Positions 1 to 13,857 of a stretch of 64,000 nucleotides of DNA are shown piece after piece; position 1 is the stretch's first letter; each line of letters begins with the position of its first letter. A program made the translations under genes and the position numbers. Origin of the DNA: Nomia melanderi (Eukaryota; Arthropoda; Insecta; Hymenoptera; Halictidae); contig NW_027475353.1 in the NCBI RefSeq assembly GCF_051020985.1, forward strand, positions 1 to 64,000. The letters are read 5' to 3'. The notes beneath the pieces are model-generated. The model was not told where the DNA came from, ran no database searches, and worked only from the letters and a program-made list of their open reading frames with translations.

Positions 1-845
1 ATAGTTTTATATAGTTTTACATAGTTTTATATAGTTTTATATAACTTTATATAGTTTCACATAGTTATATATAGATTTACATACATTTATAAAATTTTAT
101 ATAGTTTTATATAGTTTTATATAATTTTATATGGTTTTATATAGTTTTAGCAGTTTTAAATAGTTTTGTATAGTTTCATATAATTTCATTAGTTTTGCAT
201 AGTTTTATATAGTTTTGCATAGTTTTATATAGTTTTATATACTTTTATATAGTTTTATATAGGTTTATATAGTTTTACATAGCCTTATTTAGTTTTATAT
301 AGTTTTATATCGTTTTTTATTGGTTTATTTAGTTTTATATAGTTTTATATAGTTTTATACAGTTTTATATAGTTTTGTATATTTTTATATAGCTTTATGT
401 AGTTTTATATAGTTTTATGTAGTTTTATATAGTTTTACATAGTTTTATGTAGTTTTATATAGTTTTAGTAGTTTTATATAGTTTTGTATAGTTCCATATA
501 GTTTTACTAGTTATAGATAGTTATATATAGTTCTATATAGTTTTATATAGTTTTGCATCGTTTTATATAGTTTTAACATAGCTTTATATAGTTTTATATA
601 GTTTTATGTAGTTTTATATGGTTTTATATAGTTTTAGCAGATTTATATAGCTTTGTATAGTTTCAGATAGTTTTATTAGTTTTACATAGTTTCAAATAGT
701 TTTATATAGTTTTATATAGTTTTATATAGTTTTATATAGTACTTTATTGTTTTACATAGTCTATTAGCTTTATATAGTTTTATATAGTTTTATATAGTTT
801 TATATAGTTTTGTTAGTTTTATATAGTTTTATATAGTTTCATATA
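1..845 (-). repeat. SatA 10-bp satellite, inverted orientation (AGTTTTATAT)
   Basis: Tandem 10-bp A+T-rich repeat reading AGTTTTATAT on the plus strand, the reverse complement of the form in all other SatA blocks. Variants such as AGTTTTACAT, AGTTTTGTAT and the 9-bp AGTTTTATT are interspersed. No gene, RNA gene or mobile element is visible in this stretch. Strand here marks orientation relative to the CTATATAAAA consensus. Confidence 0.95.
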
Positions 846-870
846 GTACTATATATATATAAAGCCATAT
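846..870. other. SatA orientation switch point
   Basis: The repeat changes from AGTTTTATAT to ATATAAAACT within about 25 bp, through an alternating run (TACTATATATATATAAAG). Upstream monomers are T-rich and downstream monomers A-rich on the plus strand. This is the only large-scale polarity change of SatA in the window. It could be a real inversion breakpoint or an assembly join. Confidence 0.8.
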
Positions 871-3800
871 AAAACTAATAAAACTATGTAAAAACTATAC
901 AAAACTATGTAAAACTAATAAAACTATATGAATCTATATATTTATATAAAGCTATATAAAACTATTTAAAACTGTATAAAATTATATAAAACTATTCAAA
1001 CCTATATAAAACTATATAAAACTATATAAAACTATATAAAAATATATAAAACTATATAAAACTATATAATACAATATGAATCCAATAAAACTAATAAAAC
1101 TGTATAGAATTATATAAAACTATATCAAACTAAATGAAGCTATATAAAACTAATAAAACTTAATAAAAATAATAAAACTATATGAAACTATATAAAACTG
1201 TGTAAAACTATATAAAACTAGTTAAACTGAATAAAACTAGATAATATTATATAAACCTATATAAAACTATATAGAACTATATAATACTATATAAAACTAA
1301 TATAACTATATAACACTATATGAACCTATATCAAACTATATAAAACTGTATAAAACTTTATAAAACTTTATAAAACTAATAAAAGTAGTTAAAACTATAT
1401 AAAAGTATATAAAACTATATAAAACTAATAAAGCTAATAAAACTATATGAATCTATATAAAACTATATAAAAGTATATAAAACAGTATAAAACTGTATAA
1501 ATCTGTGTAAAACATATATAAAACTATATAAAACTGTATAAAACTAATAAAACTATATGAATCTATATAAAATATATAAAACTGTATAAGGCTATATCAA
1601 ACTAATATAACTATATAAAACTATACAAAACAAATAAAACTATATAAGAGTATATAAAACAGTATAAAACTGTATAAATCTGTGTAAAACTATATAAAAC
1701 TATATAAAACTATAAAAAACTATATAAAACTATATAAAACTATATAAAACTATATAAAACAATATAAAACTACATGAATCTATATAAAAATATATAATAC
1801 TGTATAAGGCTATATCAAACTAATAAAACTATATAAAACTATACAAAACAAATAAAACTATATAAAAGTATATAAAACTGTATAAAACTATATAAAAAGT
1901 ATAAAACTGTATAAAACTATATAAAACTATATAAAACTTTATGAAACTATATAAAACTATATAAAACTAATAAAACTGTATAAAACTGTGTAAAACTATA
2001 TAAAACTATATAAAACTAATAAAACTATATGAATCTATATAAATCTATATAAAACTGTATAAGGCTATATCAAACTAATAAAACTGTATAAAAGTATATA
2101 AAACAATATCAAGCTGTATAAAACTATATAAGACTGTATAAAACTTTGTAAAAACTATATAAAAGTAATAAAACTGTATATAACTATATAAAACTAATAA
2201 AACTATATAAAACTATACAGAACTATATAATACTGTATAAAACTATATAAAACTATATAAAACTATATAAAACTATGTAGAACTATATAAACTAAACAAA
2301 ACTATATAAAACTATATAAAACTATATAAAATTATATAAAACTATATAAAACTATATAAAACTAATAAAACTATATAAAACTGTGTAAAACTATATAAAC
2401 TATATAAAACTATATAAAAATAATAAAACTATATAAACCGGTAAAAATCTATCAAAACTATATCAAATTATATATAACTATATAACGCTATATAAAACTA
2501 TATAATACTATATAAAACTAATATAACTATATAAAACTATATAAAACAATATAAAATTATATAAAACTATATAAAAATATATGAAACCCACATGAATCTA
2601 TATAAACATATATAAAACTGTATAAAGCTATATAAAACTACACAAAACTATATAAAACTAATAAAACTATGTGAATCTACATAAAACCAAGGAAAACTGT
2701 GTGAGACTATATAAAACTAATAAAACTATATAAAACTATATGAAACTATATAAAACTAATGAAAATAATAAAACTAATAAAACTATATCAAACTATATAA
2801 AACTTTATGAATTTATATAAACCTATCTAAAACGGTGTTAATCTATATAACACTAATCAAACTATATAAAACTATATAAAACTATATAAAACAAATAAAA
2901 CTATATAAAACTAATAAAACTATATAAAACTATATAAAACTATATAAAACTAATAAAACTATATGAAACTATATAAAACTATATAAAACCTTTATAAAAC
3001 TGTATAAAACTATATAAAACTAATAAAACTATATAAAACTGTGTAAAACCATATAAAACTTTTTAAAAGTATATAAACTAATAAAACTACATAAAAACTA
3101 TACAGAACTATACAAACTGTATAAAACTAATAAAACTGCATACACTATATAAAACTACATAAAACTATATAAAACTATATAAAACTAAAAAAACTACATG
3201 AATCTATATAAAAATATATAATACTGTATAAGGCTATATCAAACTAATAAAACTATATAAAACTGTACAAAACAAACAAAACTACATAAAAGTATATAAA
3301 ACTGTATAAAACTACATAAAACTATATAAAACTATTTAAAAGTATATAAAGCTATATAAAACTATATAATACTATATAGAACTAAGAAGATTGTATAAAA
3401 CTATATAATACTATGTACAACTATATTAAATAGTATAAAACTATATAATACTATATAAAACTATATAAACCGGTAAAAAATCTATCAAAACTATATCAAA
3501 TTATATATAACTATATAAGGGCTATATAAAACTATATAATACTATATAAAAGTAATATATCTATATAATACTATATAAAACAATATAAAATTATATAAAA
3601 CTATATAAAACAAATAAAACTATATAAAACTAATAAAACTATTTAAAACTATATAAAACTATATAATAACTAATAAAACTATATAAAACTATATAAAACT
3701 ATATAAAACTATATAAAACTAATAAAATTATATGAATCCATATAAAACTATATAAAACTGTATGAAACTATATAAAGCTAATAAAACTATATAAAACTAT

Positions 3801-6800
3801 ATGAAACTATATAAAAATTTATTATAACTATATAAAACTATATAAAACTATATAAAACTAATAAAATTATATGTATCTATATACAACTACATAAAACTGT
3901 ATAAAACTATATTAAAACTATATGAATCTACATAAACCTATATAAAAACTGTATAAAACCATATAACACTAATAAAACTATATGAAACTATATAAAACTG
4001 TGTAAAACTATATAAAACTAGTTAAGCTGAATAAAACTAGATAATATTATATAAACCTATATAAAACTATATATGAACTATATAATACTATATAAAACTA
4101 ATATAACTATATAACACTATATGAACCTATATCAAACTATATAAAACTGTATAAAACTTTATAAAACTTTATAAAACTAATAAAACTAGTTAAAACTATA
4201 TAAAACTATATAAAACTATATAAAACTAATAAAGCTAATAAAACTATATGAATCTATATAAAACTATATAAAATTGTAGTAAACTAATAAAACTATATAA
4301 AACAACATAAATGTATATAAAACTAAATAAAACTATATAATACTAATAAAACTATATAAAACTGTATAAAAATATAGAACTTATAAAACTGTATAAAACT
4401 ATATAAAACTATATAAAACTATATAAAACTAATAAAACTATATGAATCTATATAAAAATATATAAAACTGTATAAGGCTATATCAAACTAATAAACTATA
4501 TAAAACTATACAAAACAAATAAAGCTATATAAAAGTATATAAAACAGAATAAAACTGTATAAATCTGTGTGACACTATATAAACACAATATAAAACTATA
4601 TAAAACTATATATAAAACTAATAAAACTATATAAAAACTATATAAAACTATATAAAACTATATATAAAACTAATAAAACTATATAAAAACTATATAAAAC
4701 TGTATAAAACTGTATAAAACTAATAAGACTGTATAAAACTATATAAAACTACATAAAACTACATAAAAACTATGTAAAACTATATAAAACTAATAAAACT
4801 ATATAAAACTATATAAAACTATATAAATCTGTGTAAAAACTATATAAAACTTTTTAAAGTATATAAAACTAATAAAACTACATAAAACTATACAGAACTA
4901 TACAAAACTGTATAAATCTAATAAAACTGTATAACACTATATCAAACTACATAAAACTATATAAAACTATATAAAACTATATAAACCTAATAAAACTACA
5001 TGAATCTATATAAAAATATATAAAACTGTATAAGGTATATCAAACTAATAAAACTATATAAAACTGTACAAAACAAATAAAGCTATATAAAAGTACACAA
5101 CACAAATAAAACTATATAAAACTATATCAAACTAATAAAACTGTATAAAACTATATAAAACTATATCAAACTGTATAAAACTATATAAGACTGTATAAAA
5201 CTTTGTAAAACTATATAAAAGTAATAAAACTGTTTATCACTATATAAAACTATTAAAACAATATAAAACTATATAAAAGTTATAAAACTGTATAAAACTA
5301 TATAAAACTATATAAAACTATATAAAACTTTATAAAACTGTATAAAACTCTATAAAACTAATAAAACTATATAAAACTGTGTAAAACTATATAAAACTTT
5401 TTAAAAGTATATAAAACTAATAAAACTACATAAAACTATACAGAACTATACAAAAACTGTATAAAACTAATAAAACTGTATAGCACTATATAAAACTACA
5501 TAAAACTATATAAAACTATATAATGACTATATAAAACAAATAAAACTACATGAATCTATATAAAAATATATAATACTGTATAAGGCTATATCAAACTAAT
5601 AAAACTATATAAAACTATACAAAACAAATAAAACTATATAAAAGTATATAAAACTGTATAAAACTATGTAAAACTATATAAAACTGTATAAAACTATATA
5701 AAACTATATAAAACTTTATGAAACTATATAAAACTATATAAAACTAATAAAACTGTATAAAACTGTGTAAAACTATATAAAACTATATAAAACTATATAA
5801 AACTATATAAAACTAATAAAACTATATGAATCTATATAAAAATATATAAAACTGTATAAGGCTATATCAAACTAATAAAACTATATAAAACTATACAAAA
5901 CAAATAAAACTATATAAAAAGTATATAAAACAGTATAAAACTGTATAAATCTGTGTAAAACTATATTTAACTATATAAAACTATATAAAACTAATAAAAC
6001 TATAGGAATCTATATAAAAATATATAAAACTGTATAAGGCTATATCAAACTATTAAAGCTATATAAAACTATACAAAACAAATAAAACTATATAAAAGTA
6101 TATAAAAACAGTATGAAACTGTATAAATCTGTGTAAAACTATATAAAACTATATAAAACTATATAAAACTATATAAAACTATATAAAAATATATAAAACT
6201 GTATAAAACTATATAAAACTATATAAAACTATATAAAACTTTATAAAACTGTATAAAACTATATAAAACTAATAAAACTATATAAAACTGTGTAAAACTA
6301 TATAAAACTTTTTAAAAGTATATAAAACTAATAAAACTACATAAAACTATACAGAACTATACAAAACTGTATAAAACTAATAAAACTGTATAGCACTATA
6401 TAAAACTACATAAAACTATATAAAACTATATAATACTATATAAAACAAATAAAACTACATGAATCTGTATAAAAATATATAATACTGTATAAGGCTATAT
6501 CAAACTAATAAAACTATATAAAACTATACAAAACAAATAAAACTATATAAAAGTATATAAAACAAATAAAACCATATAAAACTATATAAAACTATATAAA
6601 ACTATATAAAGCTATATAAAACTATGTAGAACTATATAAAACTAACAAAACTATATAAAACTATATAAAACTATATAAAATTATATAAAACTATATAAAA
6701 CTAATAAAACTATATAAAACTGTGTAAAACTATATAAAACTATATAAAACTATATAAAACTATATAAAACTATATAAAACTATATAAAACTTAATAAAAC

Positions 6801-7779
6801 TGTATAAAACTATATCAAACTGTGTAAAACTTTATAAAACTTTTTAAAAGTATATAAAACTAATAAAACTACATAAAACTATACAGAACTATACAAAACT
6901 GTATAAAACTAATAAAACTGTATAACACTATATAAAACTGCATAAAACTATATAAAACTATATAAAACTATATAAAACTATATAAAACTAATAAAACTAC
7001 ATGAATCTATATAAAAATATATAATATTGTATAAGGCTATTTCAAACTAATATAACTATATAAAACTATACAAAACAAATAAAACTATATAAAAGTATAT
7101 AAAACAAATAAAACCATATAAAACTATATAAAACTATATAAAACTATATAAAGCTATATAAAACTATATAATACTATATAAAACTATATAAAAATAAATA
7201 AAACTATATAAAAATATATAAAACTGTATAAGGCTATATCAAACTAATGAAACTATATAAAACTATACAAAACAAATAAAACTGTATAAAAGTATATAAA
7301 ACAGTATGAAACTGTATAAATCTGTGTAAAACTCTATAAAACTATATAAAACTATATAAAACTATATAAAACTATATAAAACTATATAAAACTATATAAA
7401 ACTATATAAAACTATATAAAACTAATAAAACTACATGAATCTATATAAAAATATATAAAACTGTATAAGGCCATATCAAACTTATAAAACTATATAAAAG
7501 TATACAAAACAAATAAAACTATATAAAAGTATATAAAACTGTATAAAACTGTATAAAACTGTATAAAACTGTATAAATCTGTGTATAACTATATAAAACT
7601 ATATAAAACTATATGAATCCATATAAATCTATATAAAACTGTATAAAACTATATAAAACTATATAAAACTATATAAAACTATATAAAACAAATAAAACTA
7701 TATAAAAGTATATAAAACTGTTTAAAACTATATATAGCTATATTAAACTATATAAAACTATATCAAACTATATAAAAAT
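871..7779 (+). repeat. SatA 10-bp satellite block 1 (ATATAAAACT orientation)
   Basis: Tandem CTATATAAAA monomers with frequent 9-bp CTAATAAAA units and variants CTGTATAAAA, CTACATGAAT and CTGTGTAAAA. A diagnostic string, CTGTATAAGGCTATATCAAA, or close variants of it, recurs at about 1585, 1805, 2060, 3230, 4470, 5580, 5858, 6036, 6489, 7030, 7228 and 7466. It marks an irregular higher-order unit several monomers long. The spacing varies from about 180 bp to over 1 kb, so the array has been reshuffled. No coding potential is seen. Confidence 0.93.
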
Positions 7780-8225
7780 GTATAATGCTATATAAAACGA
7801 TATAAAAATATTTAAAACAATACGAAAAAATATTAAACTGTGTCAAGCAATGTAAAATGGTGTAATACAATATAGAACAATATAGAAAAATATAAAACCG
7901 CATGAAACTATATAAGACTATGGCTACTATATAAAACTACATAAATTATATTAAACTATACAGATCTATATAAAACTATATAGGCCAATATAGAACTATA
8001 TCAAGTTATATGGAACTGCACAAAACTTCATAATAATATATATAACTGCATTACACAATCTAATAGGTGAAATACAATAAAAAAGTATACAAAACAATGT
8101 AAAACCACGTAAAACAAAATAATGCTATGGAAACGTGTGTTATAATAGATAAAACAGTTTAAAATTATATAGAAATATAATATACTATACAAACCGGTAT
8201 AAAAATTTATATAATTATATAAAAC
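7780..8225 (+). repeat. Degenerate SatA edge
   Basis: SatA-like sequence loses its regular periodicity towards the U2Sat junction: monomers carry many substitutions, such as CAATACGAAAAAATATT and GGCCAATATAGAAC. Degenerate array edges are typical of satellites, because unequal exchange homogenises array interiors more than their ends. Short ORFs here are repeat artefacts. Confidence 0.75.
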
Positions 8226-8385
8226 TCGCACAGCACAGCTCCAGAACGCTTCTCGGCATTATGGTTAATATCAACGTGTGCTCGCATAACACAGATCCAG
8301 GTATCTTCTCGGCCTTACGGTTCATATCAACGTGTACCCACATAACAAAGATCCAGATCGCCTCCCGGGCCTTACGGCTAATATG
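8226..8385 (+). repeat. U2Sat monomers in U2-sense orientation (left cap)
   Basis: About three diverged 56-bp U2Sat monomers read in U2-sense on the plus strand (GCTTCTCGGC...TGGTTAATATCAACGTGTG). They abut SatA at AAAACTCGCAC. At about 8386-8403 the repeat flips, and the following array is antisense. The pieces are more diverged than the array interior. Confidence 0.8.
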
Positions 8386-11300
8386 AATAATTATGGAAAA
8401 GCATAACCATAAGTCCGAGAAGCTATCTGGAGGTATGTTATGCGTGTACACTTTGATCTTCGCCATTAGGCCGAGAAGCGATCTGGATTTGGGTTATTCG
8501 GGTACACTTTGATCTTAACCACAAGGCCGAGAAGCGATATGGATTTCGGTTATTTGAGTACACTTTGATCTTATCCATAAGGCCGAGAAGGGATCTGGAT
8601 TTGGGTTCTTCGAGTACACTTTGATCTTAGCCATAAGGAAGAGATACGATCTGGATTTGTGATATTCGAGTACACTTTGGTCTTAGCCATGGGACCGAGA
8701 AGCGATCTCGATGTGCGTTACGCGAGTCCACTTTGATCTTAGCCATAAGGCTTAGAAGCGATATGGATTTGGGTTATGCGAGTACACTTTGATTTTATCC
8801 ATAAGCGCGAGAAGAGATCTGGATGTGTGTTATGCGAGTACACTTTGATCTTAGCCATAAGGACGAGAAGAGATCTGGATTTGGGTTATGCGATTACACT
8901 TTGGTCTTAGCCATACGGCCGAAAAGCGAACTGTATTTGGGTTATGCGAGTACACTTTGATCCTATCCAAAGGCCGAGGAGAGATTTGGAAGTATGGTAT
9001 TCGAGAACACTTTGATCTTATCTATAAGGCTGGAATGCGATCTGGATTTGGGTTACACGGATACATTTTGATCTTAGCCATAATGCGGAGAAGCGATATG
9101 GACGTGTGTTATGCGAGTACACTCTGATCTTAGCCATAAGGCCGAGAAGCGATCAGGATGTGTGTTATGCGAATACACTTTGGTCTTAACCATAAAGCCG
9201 AGAAGCGAGCTGGATGATTGTTATGCGAGTACACTTTGATCTTAGCCCTAAGGCCGAGAAGCGATCAGCATGTGTGTTATGCGAGTACACATTGATTTTA
9301 GTCATAGGGCCGAGAAGCGATTCGGATTTGGGTTATGCGGGTACACTTTGATCTTTGCCCTGTGGACGAGGAGCGATCTGGATTTGAGTTATATGAGTTC
9401 ACTTTGCACTTTGCCATAAGTCCAAGAAGTTATCTGGATTAGCGTTATTGGAGTACCCATTGATCTTAGCCATAAGGCCGGGAAGCGATCTGGTTTGGGT
9501 TAGTCGAGTACACTTTGATATTAGCCATAAGGCCGCGAAGTGATCCCGATGTGTGATATGCGAGTTCGCTTTGATCTTGTCCATAACGACGAGAACCGAT
9601 CTGGATGTGCGTTATGCGAGTACTATTTGACCTCAGCCATAAGGCAGTGAAGCTGTCTGCATGTGTGTTATGCAAGTATGCTTTGATCTTAGCCATAAGG
9701 CCGACAAGCGATCTGGATGTGTGTTATGCGAGTACACATTTATCTTAGCCATAAGGCCGAGAAGCAATCTGGATGGGTGTTATGCGAGTAAACTTTGATT
9801 TTATCCATAAGCCCGAGAATAGATCTGGATGTGTGTTATGCGAGTACACTTTGATCTTAGCCATAAGGACGTGAAGAGATCTGGATTTGGGTTATGCGAG
9901 TACACTTTGGTCTTAGCCATAAGGCCGAGAAGAGGTCTGGATGTGTGTTATGCGAGTACACTTTGGCCTTAGCGATATGGCCGAGAAGCGATCTGGATTT
10001 GGGTTATTCGAGTACAATTTGATCTTAGACATAAGGCTGAGAAGCGATCTGGATGTGTGTCATGCGAGTACACTTTGATCTTAGCCATAAGGCCGAGAAG
10101 TGACCTGGATTTGTGTTATGCGGGTACACTCTGATGTTAGCCATAAGGCCGAGAAGCTATCTGGATTTGTGTCATGCGAGTAGACTTTGATCTTAGCCAT
10201 AAATCCCAGAAGCGTCCTGGATGTGTGTTATGTGACTACACTTTGATCTTAGCCATGAGGCCGAGAACCGATCGGGATGTGTGTCATGGGAGTACACGTT
10301 GATGTTAGGCATTAGGCCGAGAAGCGATATGGATGTGTGTTATGTGAGTATACATTGACCTTAGCCATAAGTCCGAGAAGCGATCTGGATGGGTGTTATG
10401 CGAGTACACTTTGATTTGATCCATAAGCGCGAGAAGAGATCGGGATGTGTGTTATGCGCGTACTCTTTGATCTTAGACATAAGGACGAGAAGAGATCTGG
10501 ATTTGGGTTATGCGAGTACACTTTGGTCTTAACCATAAAGCCGAGAAGCGAGCTGGATGATTGTTACGCGAGTACACTTTGGTCTTAGCCATAAGGCCGA
10601 GAAGAGGTCTGGATGTGTGTTATGCGAGTACACTTTGGCCTTAGCGATATGGCCGAGAAGCGATCTGGATTTGGGTTATTCGAGTACAATTTGATCTTAG
10701 ACATAAGGCCGAGAAGCGAACTGGATGTGTGTTATGCGTGTACCCTTTCACCTTAACCATAAGGCCGAGAAGTGATCTGGATTTGTGTTATACGAGTACA
10801 ATTTGATATTAGCCATAAGGCCGAGAAGCTATCTGGATATGTGTTATGCGATTACACATTGATCTTAGCCATAAGGCCGAGAAGCTATCTGGTTTTGGAT
10901 AAGGCGTGTGCACATTGATCTTAGTCATACGGCCGAGAAGCGATCTGGATTTGAGTTATTCGAGTACACATTGATCTTACCGATAAGGGCGAGAAGCGAT
11001 CCGGATGTGTGTTATGCGAGTACACCCTGATCTTAGCCATAAGACCGAGAAGCGATCTTGATTTGGTTTATCGGAGTACACTTAGATCTTATACATGACG
11101 CCGAGAAGCAATCTGCACGTGTGTTATGCGAGTACATTTTGATCTTAGCCATAAGTATGAGAAGCGATCTGGAATTGTGTTTTTCGGGTACACTTTCATC
11201 TTGGCCATAAGGCCGAGAATCGGTCTGTTTGTGTGTTATGCGATTACACTTCGATCTTACCCATAAGGCCGAGATACGAAATGGATGTGTGTTATGCGAA

Positions 11301-13857
11301 TACACTTTGATCTTTGCCATAAGGACGAGAAGCGATCTGGATGTGTGATATGCGAGTACACTTAGATCTTAGCCATAATGCGGAGGAGCGATCTGGATGT
11401 GTGTTATACGAGTACACTTTGATCTTAGCCATACGTTGGAGGAGCGATCTGTATGTGTGGTATGCGCGTACACTTTGGTCTTAGCCATAAGGCAGAGAAG
11501 CAATATGGAACTGTGTTATGCGAGACACTTTGATACAATCCATATGGCCGAGAAGCGATTAGGATTTTGTTTATGCGCGAACACTTTGATCTTAGCCATA
11601 GGGCGGGGAAAAGATCTGGATGTGTGTTATGCGAGTACACCTTGATCTTAGCCATACGGTCGAGCAGAGACATGGATTTGGATTATGCGGGTACACTTTG
11701 ATCTTAGCCATACGGCCGAGCAGCGATCTGGATTAGGGTTATTCGTGTACACTTTGATCTTAGCCATAAGGCCGAGAAGCGATCTGGATTTAGTTTATGC
11801 GGGTCCACTTTGATCTTAGCCATTCGGTCGAGCAGAGATCTGGATTTGAGTTATTCGTGTACACTTAGATCTTAGCCGTAAGGCCGAGAAGCGTTCTGGA
11901 TGTGTGTTATGCGAGTACACTTTGATTTTTGCCATACGGCCGAACAGCGATCTGGATTTGGGTTATGCGAGTACACTTTGATCTTAACCATACGGCCGAG
12001 AAGCTATCTGGATTTGGGATTTTCGAGTACACTTTGACCTTAGCTATAAGGCCGAGAAGCGATATGGATTTGGGTTATGCAAGAATAGTTTGATTTCAGC
12101 CATAAGGCCGTGTAGCAATCTGGATTTGGCTTATTCGAATACACTATGATCTTAGATATAAGACCGAGAAGCGATCTGGTTTTGGGTTATGCGAGTACAC
12201 TTTGATCTTAGCCATACGGTCTGGAAGCGATCTGGATGTGTGTTATGCGAATACTCCTTGATCTTAGCCATAAGGCCGTGAAGCAATACGGATGTGTGTT
12301 ATGCGAGTACAGTTTGAACTTAGCCATAAGACCGAGAAGCGATAAGTATTTGGGTTATTCGAGTACACTCTGATCTTAGCCATAAGGCCGAGAAGCGATC
12401 AGGATGTGTGTTATGCGAATACACTTTGATCTTAGCCATAAAGCCGAGAAGCGAGCTGGATGATTGTTATGCGAGCACACTCTGATCTTAGCCCTAAGGC
12501 CGAGAAGCGATCAGCATGTGTGTTATGCGAGTACACTTGGATCTTAGTCATAGGGCCGAGAAGCGATTTGGATTTGGTTCATGCGAGTACACTTTGATCT
12601 TTGCCCTGTGGACGAGGAGCGATCTGGATTTGTGTTGTTCGAGTACACTTTGATCTTATCCATAAGGCCGAGGAGCGATCTGGATTTGCGTGATTCGAGT
12701 ACACTTTGATGTTAGCTATACGGCCGAGAAGCGACCTGGATATGTGTTATGCGATTACTCCTTGACATTAGCCATCAGGCCGAGGAGCTATCTGGATGTG
12801 TGTTATGAGAGTACACTCTGATCTTAGCCATAAGGCCGAGAAGCGATCAGGATGTGTGTTATGCAAATACACTTTGATCTTAGCCATAAAGCCGAGAAGC
12901 GAGCTGGATGATTGTTATGCGAGCACACTCTGATCTTAGCCCTAAGGCCGAGAAGCGATCAGCATGTGTGTTATGCGAGTACACTTGGATCTTAGTCATA
13001 GGGCCGAGAAGCGATTTGGATTTGGTTCATGCGAGTACACTTTGATCTTTGCCCTGTGGACGAGGAGCGATCTGGATTTGTGTTGTTCGAGTACACTTTG
13101 ATCTTATCCATAAGGCCGAGGAGCGATCTGGATTTGCGTGATTCGAGTACACTTTGATGTTAGCTATACGGCCGAGAAGCGACCTGGATATGTGTTATGC
13201 GATTACTCCTTGACATTAGCCATCAGGCCGAGGAGCTATCTGGATGTGTGTTATGAGAGTACACTTTGATCTTAGCCATAAGGCCGAGAAGCGATATGGG
13301 TTTGGGATAGCCGAGTACACTTTGATCTCAGCCATAAGGCCGTGAAGCGATCAGGATTTTGGTCATTCTAGTACACTTTGATCTGAGCCTTAAGGCCGAG
13401 CAGCGACCTGGATTTGGGTTATTCGAGTACACTTTGATCTTAGCCATACGGTCGAGCAGCGATCTCGATTTGGGTTATTCGACTACACTTTGATATTAGC
13501 CATTCCGCCGAGAAGCGATCTGGATGTGTGTTATGAGTGTACACTCTGATCTTAGCCATAAGGCCGAGAAGCGATCTGTATTTGGGTTATTGCGAGTACT
13601 ATGTGATCTTAGCCATAAGGACGGGAAACGATCTGGATTTGGGTATTCGAGTACACCTTTATCTTTGCCAAAGGCCGAGTAGTGATCTGGATGTGTGTTA
13701 TGCGAGTACACATTCCTCTTAGCCGTTAGGCCGAGAAGCGACCTGGATTTGGATTATTCGATTACACTTTCATCTTAGCCAAAAGGCCGAGAAGCGATAC
13801 GGAGGTTTGTTATGCGAGTACACTTTAATATTAGCTATAAGGCCGAGTTGTGATCTG
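8386..13857 (-). repeat. U2Sat 56-bp satellite, main block
   Basis: About 97 head-to-tail monomers of 56 bp. On the minus strand the consensus begins ATCGCTTCTCGGCCTTATGG, continues CTAAGATCAAAGTGTA, then has a roughly 20-nt tail (CTCGCATAACACACATCCAG or CTCGAATAACCCAAATCCAG). The first 36 nt equal the 5' end of insect U2 snRNA as I know it: stem-loop I and up to the branch-point-recognition segment. The tail is unrelated to U2 coding sequence. Fifty-six is not a multiple of three, so the short ORFs (such as those encoding MAKIKVYSHNTH) come from reading across monomers and are not genes. The BEL element truncates the block at its right end. Confidence 0.93.
12369..13264 (-). repeat. 448-bp higher-order duplication (8 U2Sat monomers x 2)
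   Basis: Two adjacent copies of an eight-monomer unit, about 12369-12816 and 12817-13264. They share private variants in the same order: the monomer with GCGAGCTGGATGATTG (12451 and 12899), the CCTGTGGACGAGGAGCG monomer and the CATCAGGCCGAGGAGC monomer. The copies are nearly identical. A partial, more diverged relative of the same variant string occurs at about 9121-9400 and again near 10530. Confidence 0.88.

Noticed and set aside
1..8000. CRISPR-like or telomeric repeat
   Set aside because: Monomers are contiguous without unique spacers, and the motif is not a known telomere repeat such as TTAGG.
8215..13722. Short ORFs with recurring peptides (MAKIKVYSHNTH, SALWLRSKC)
   Set aside because: Translations of the 56-bp U2Sat; the period of 168 bp (three monomers) recreates similar peptides, and most frames end within a few monomers.
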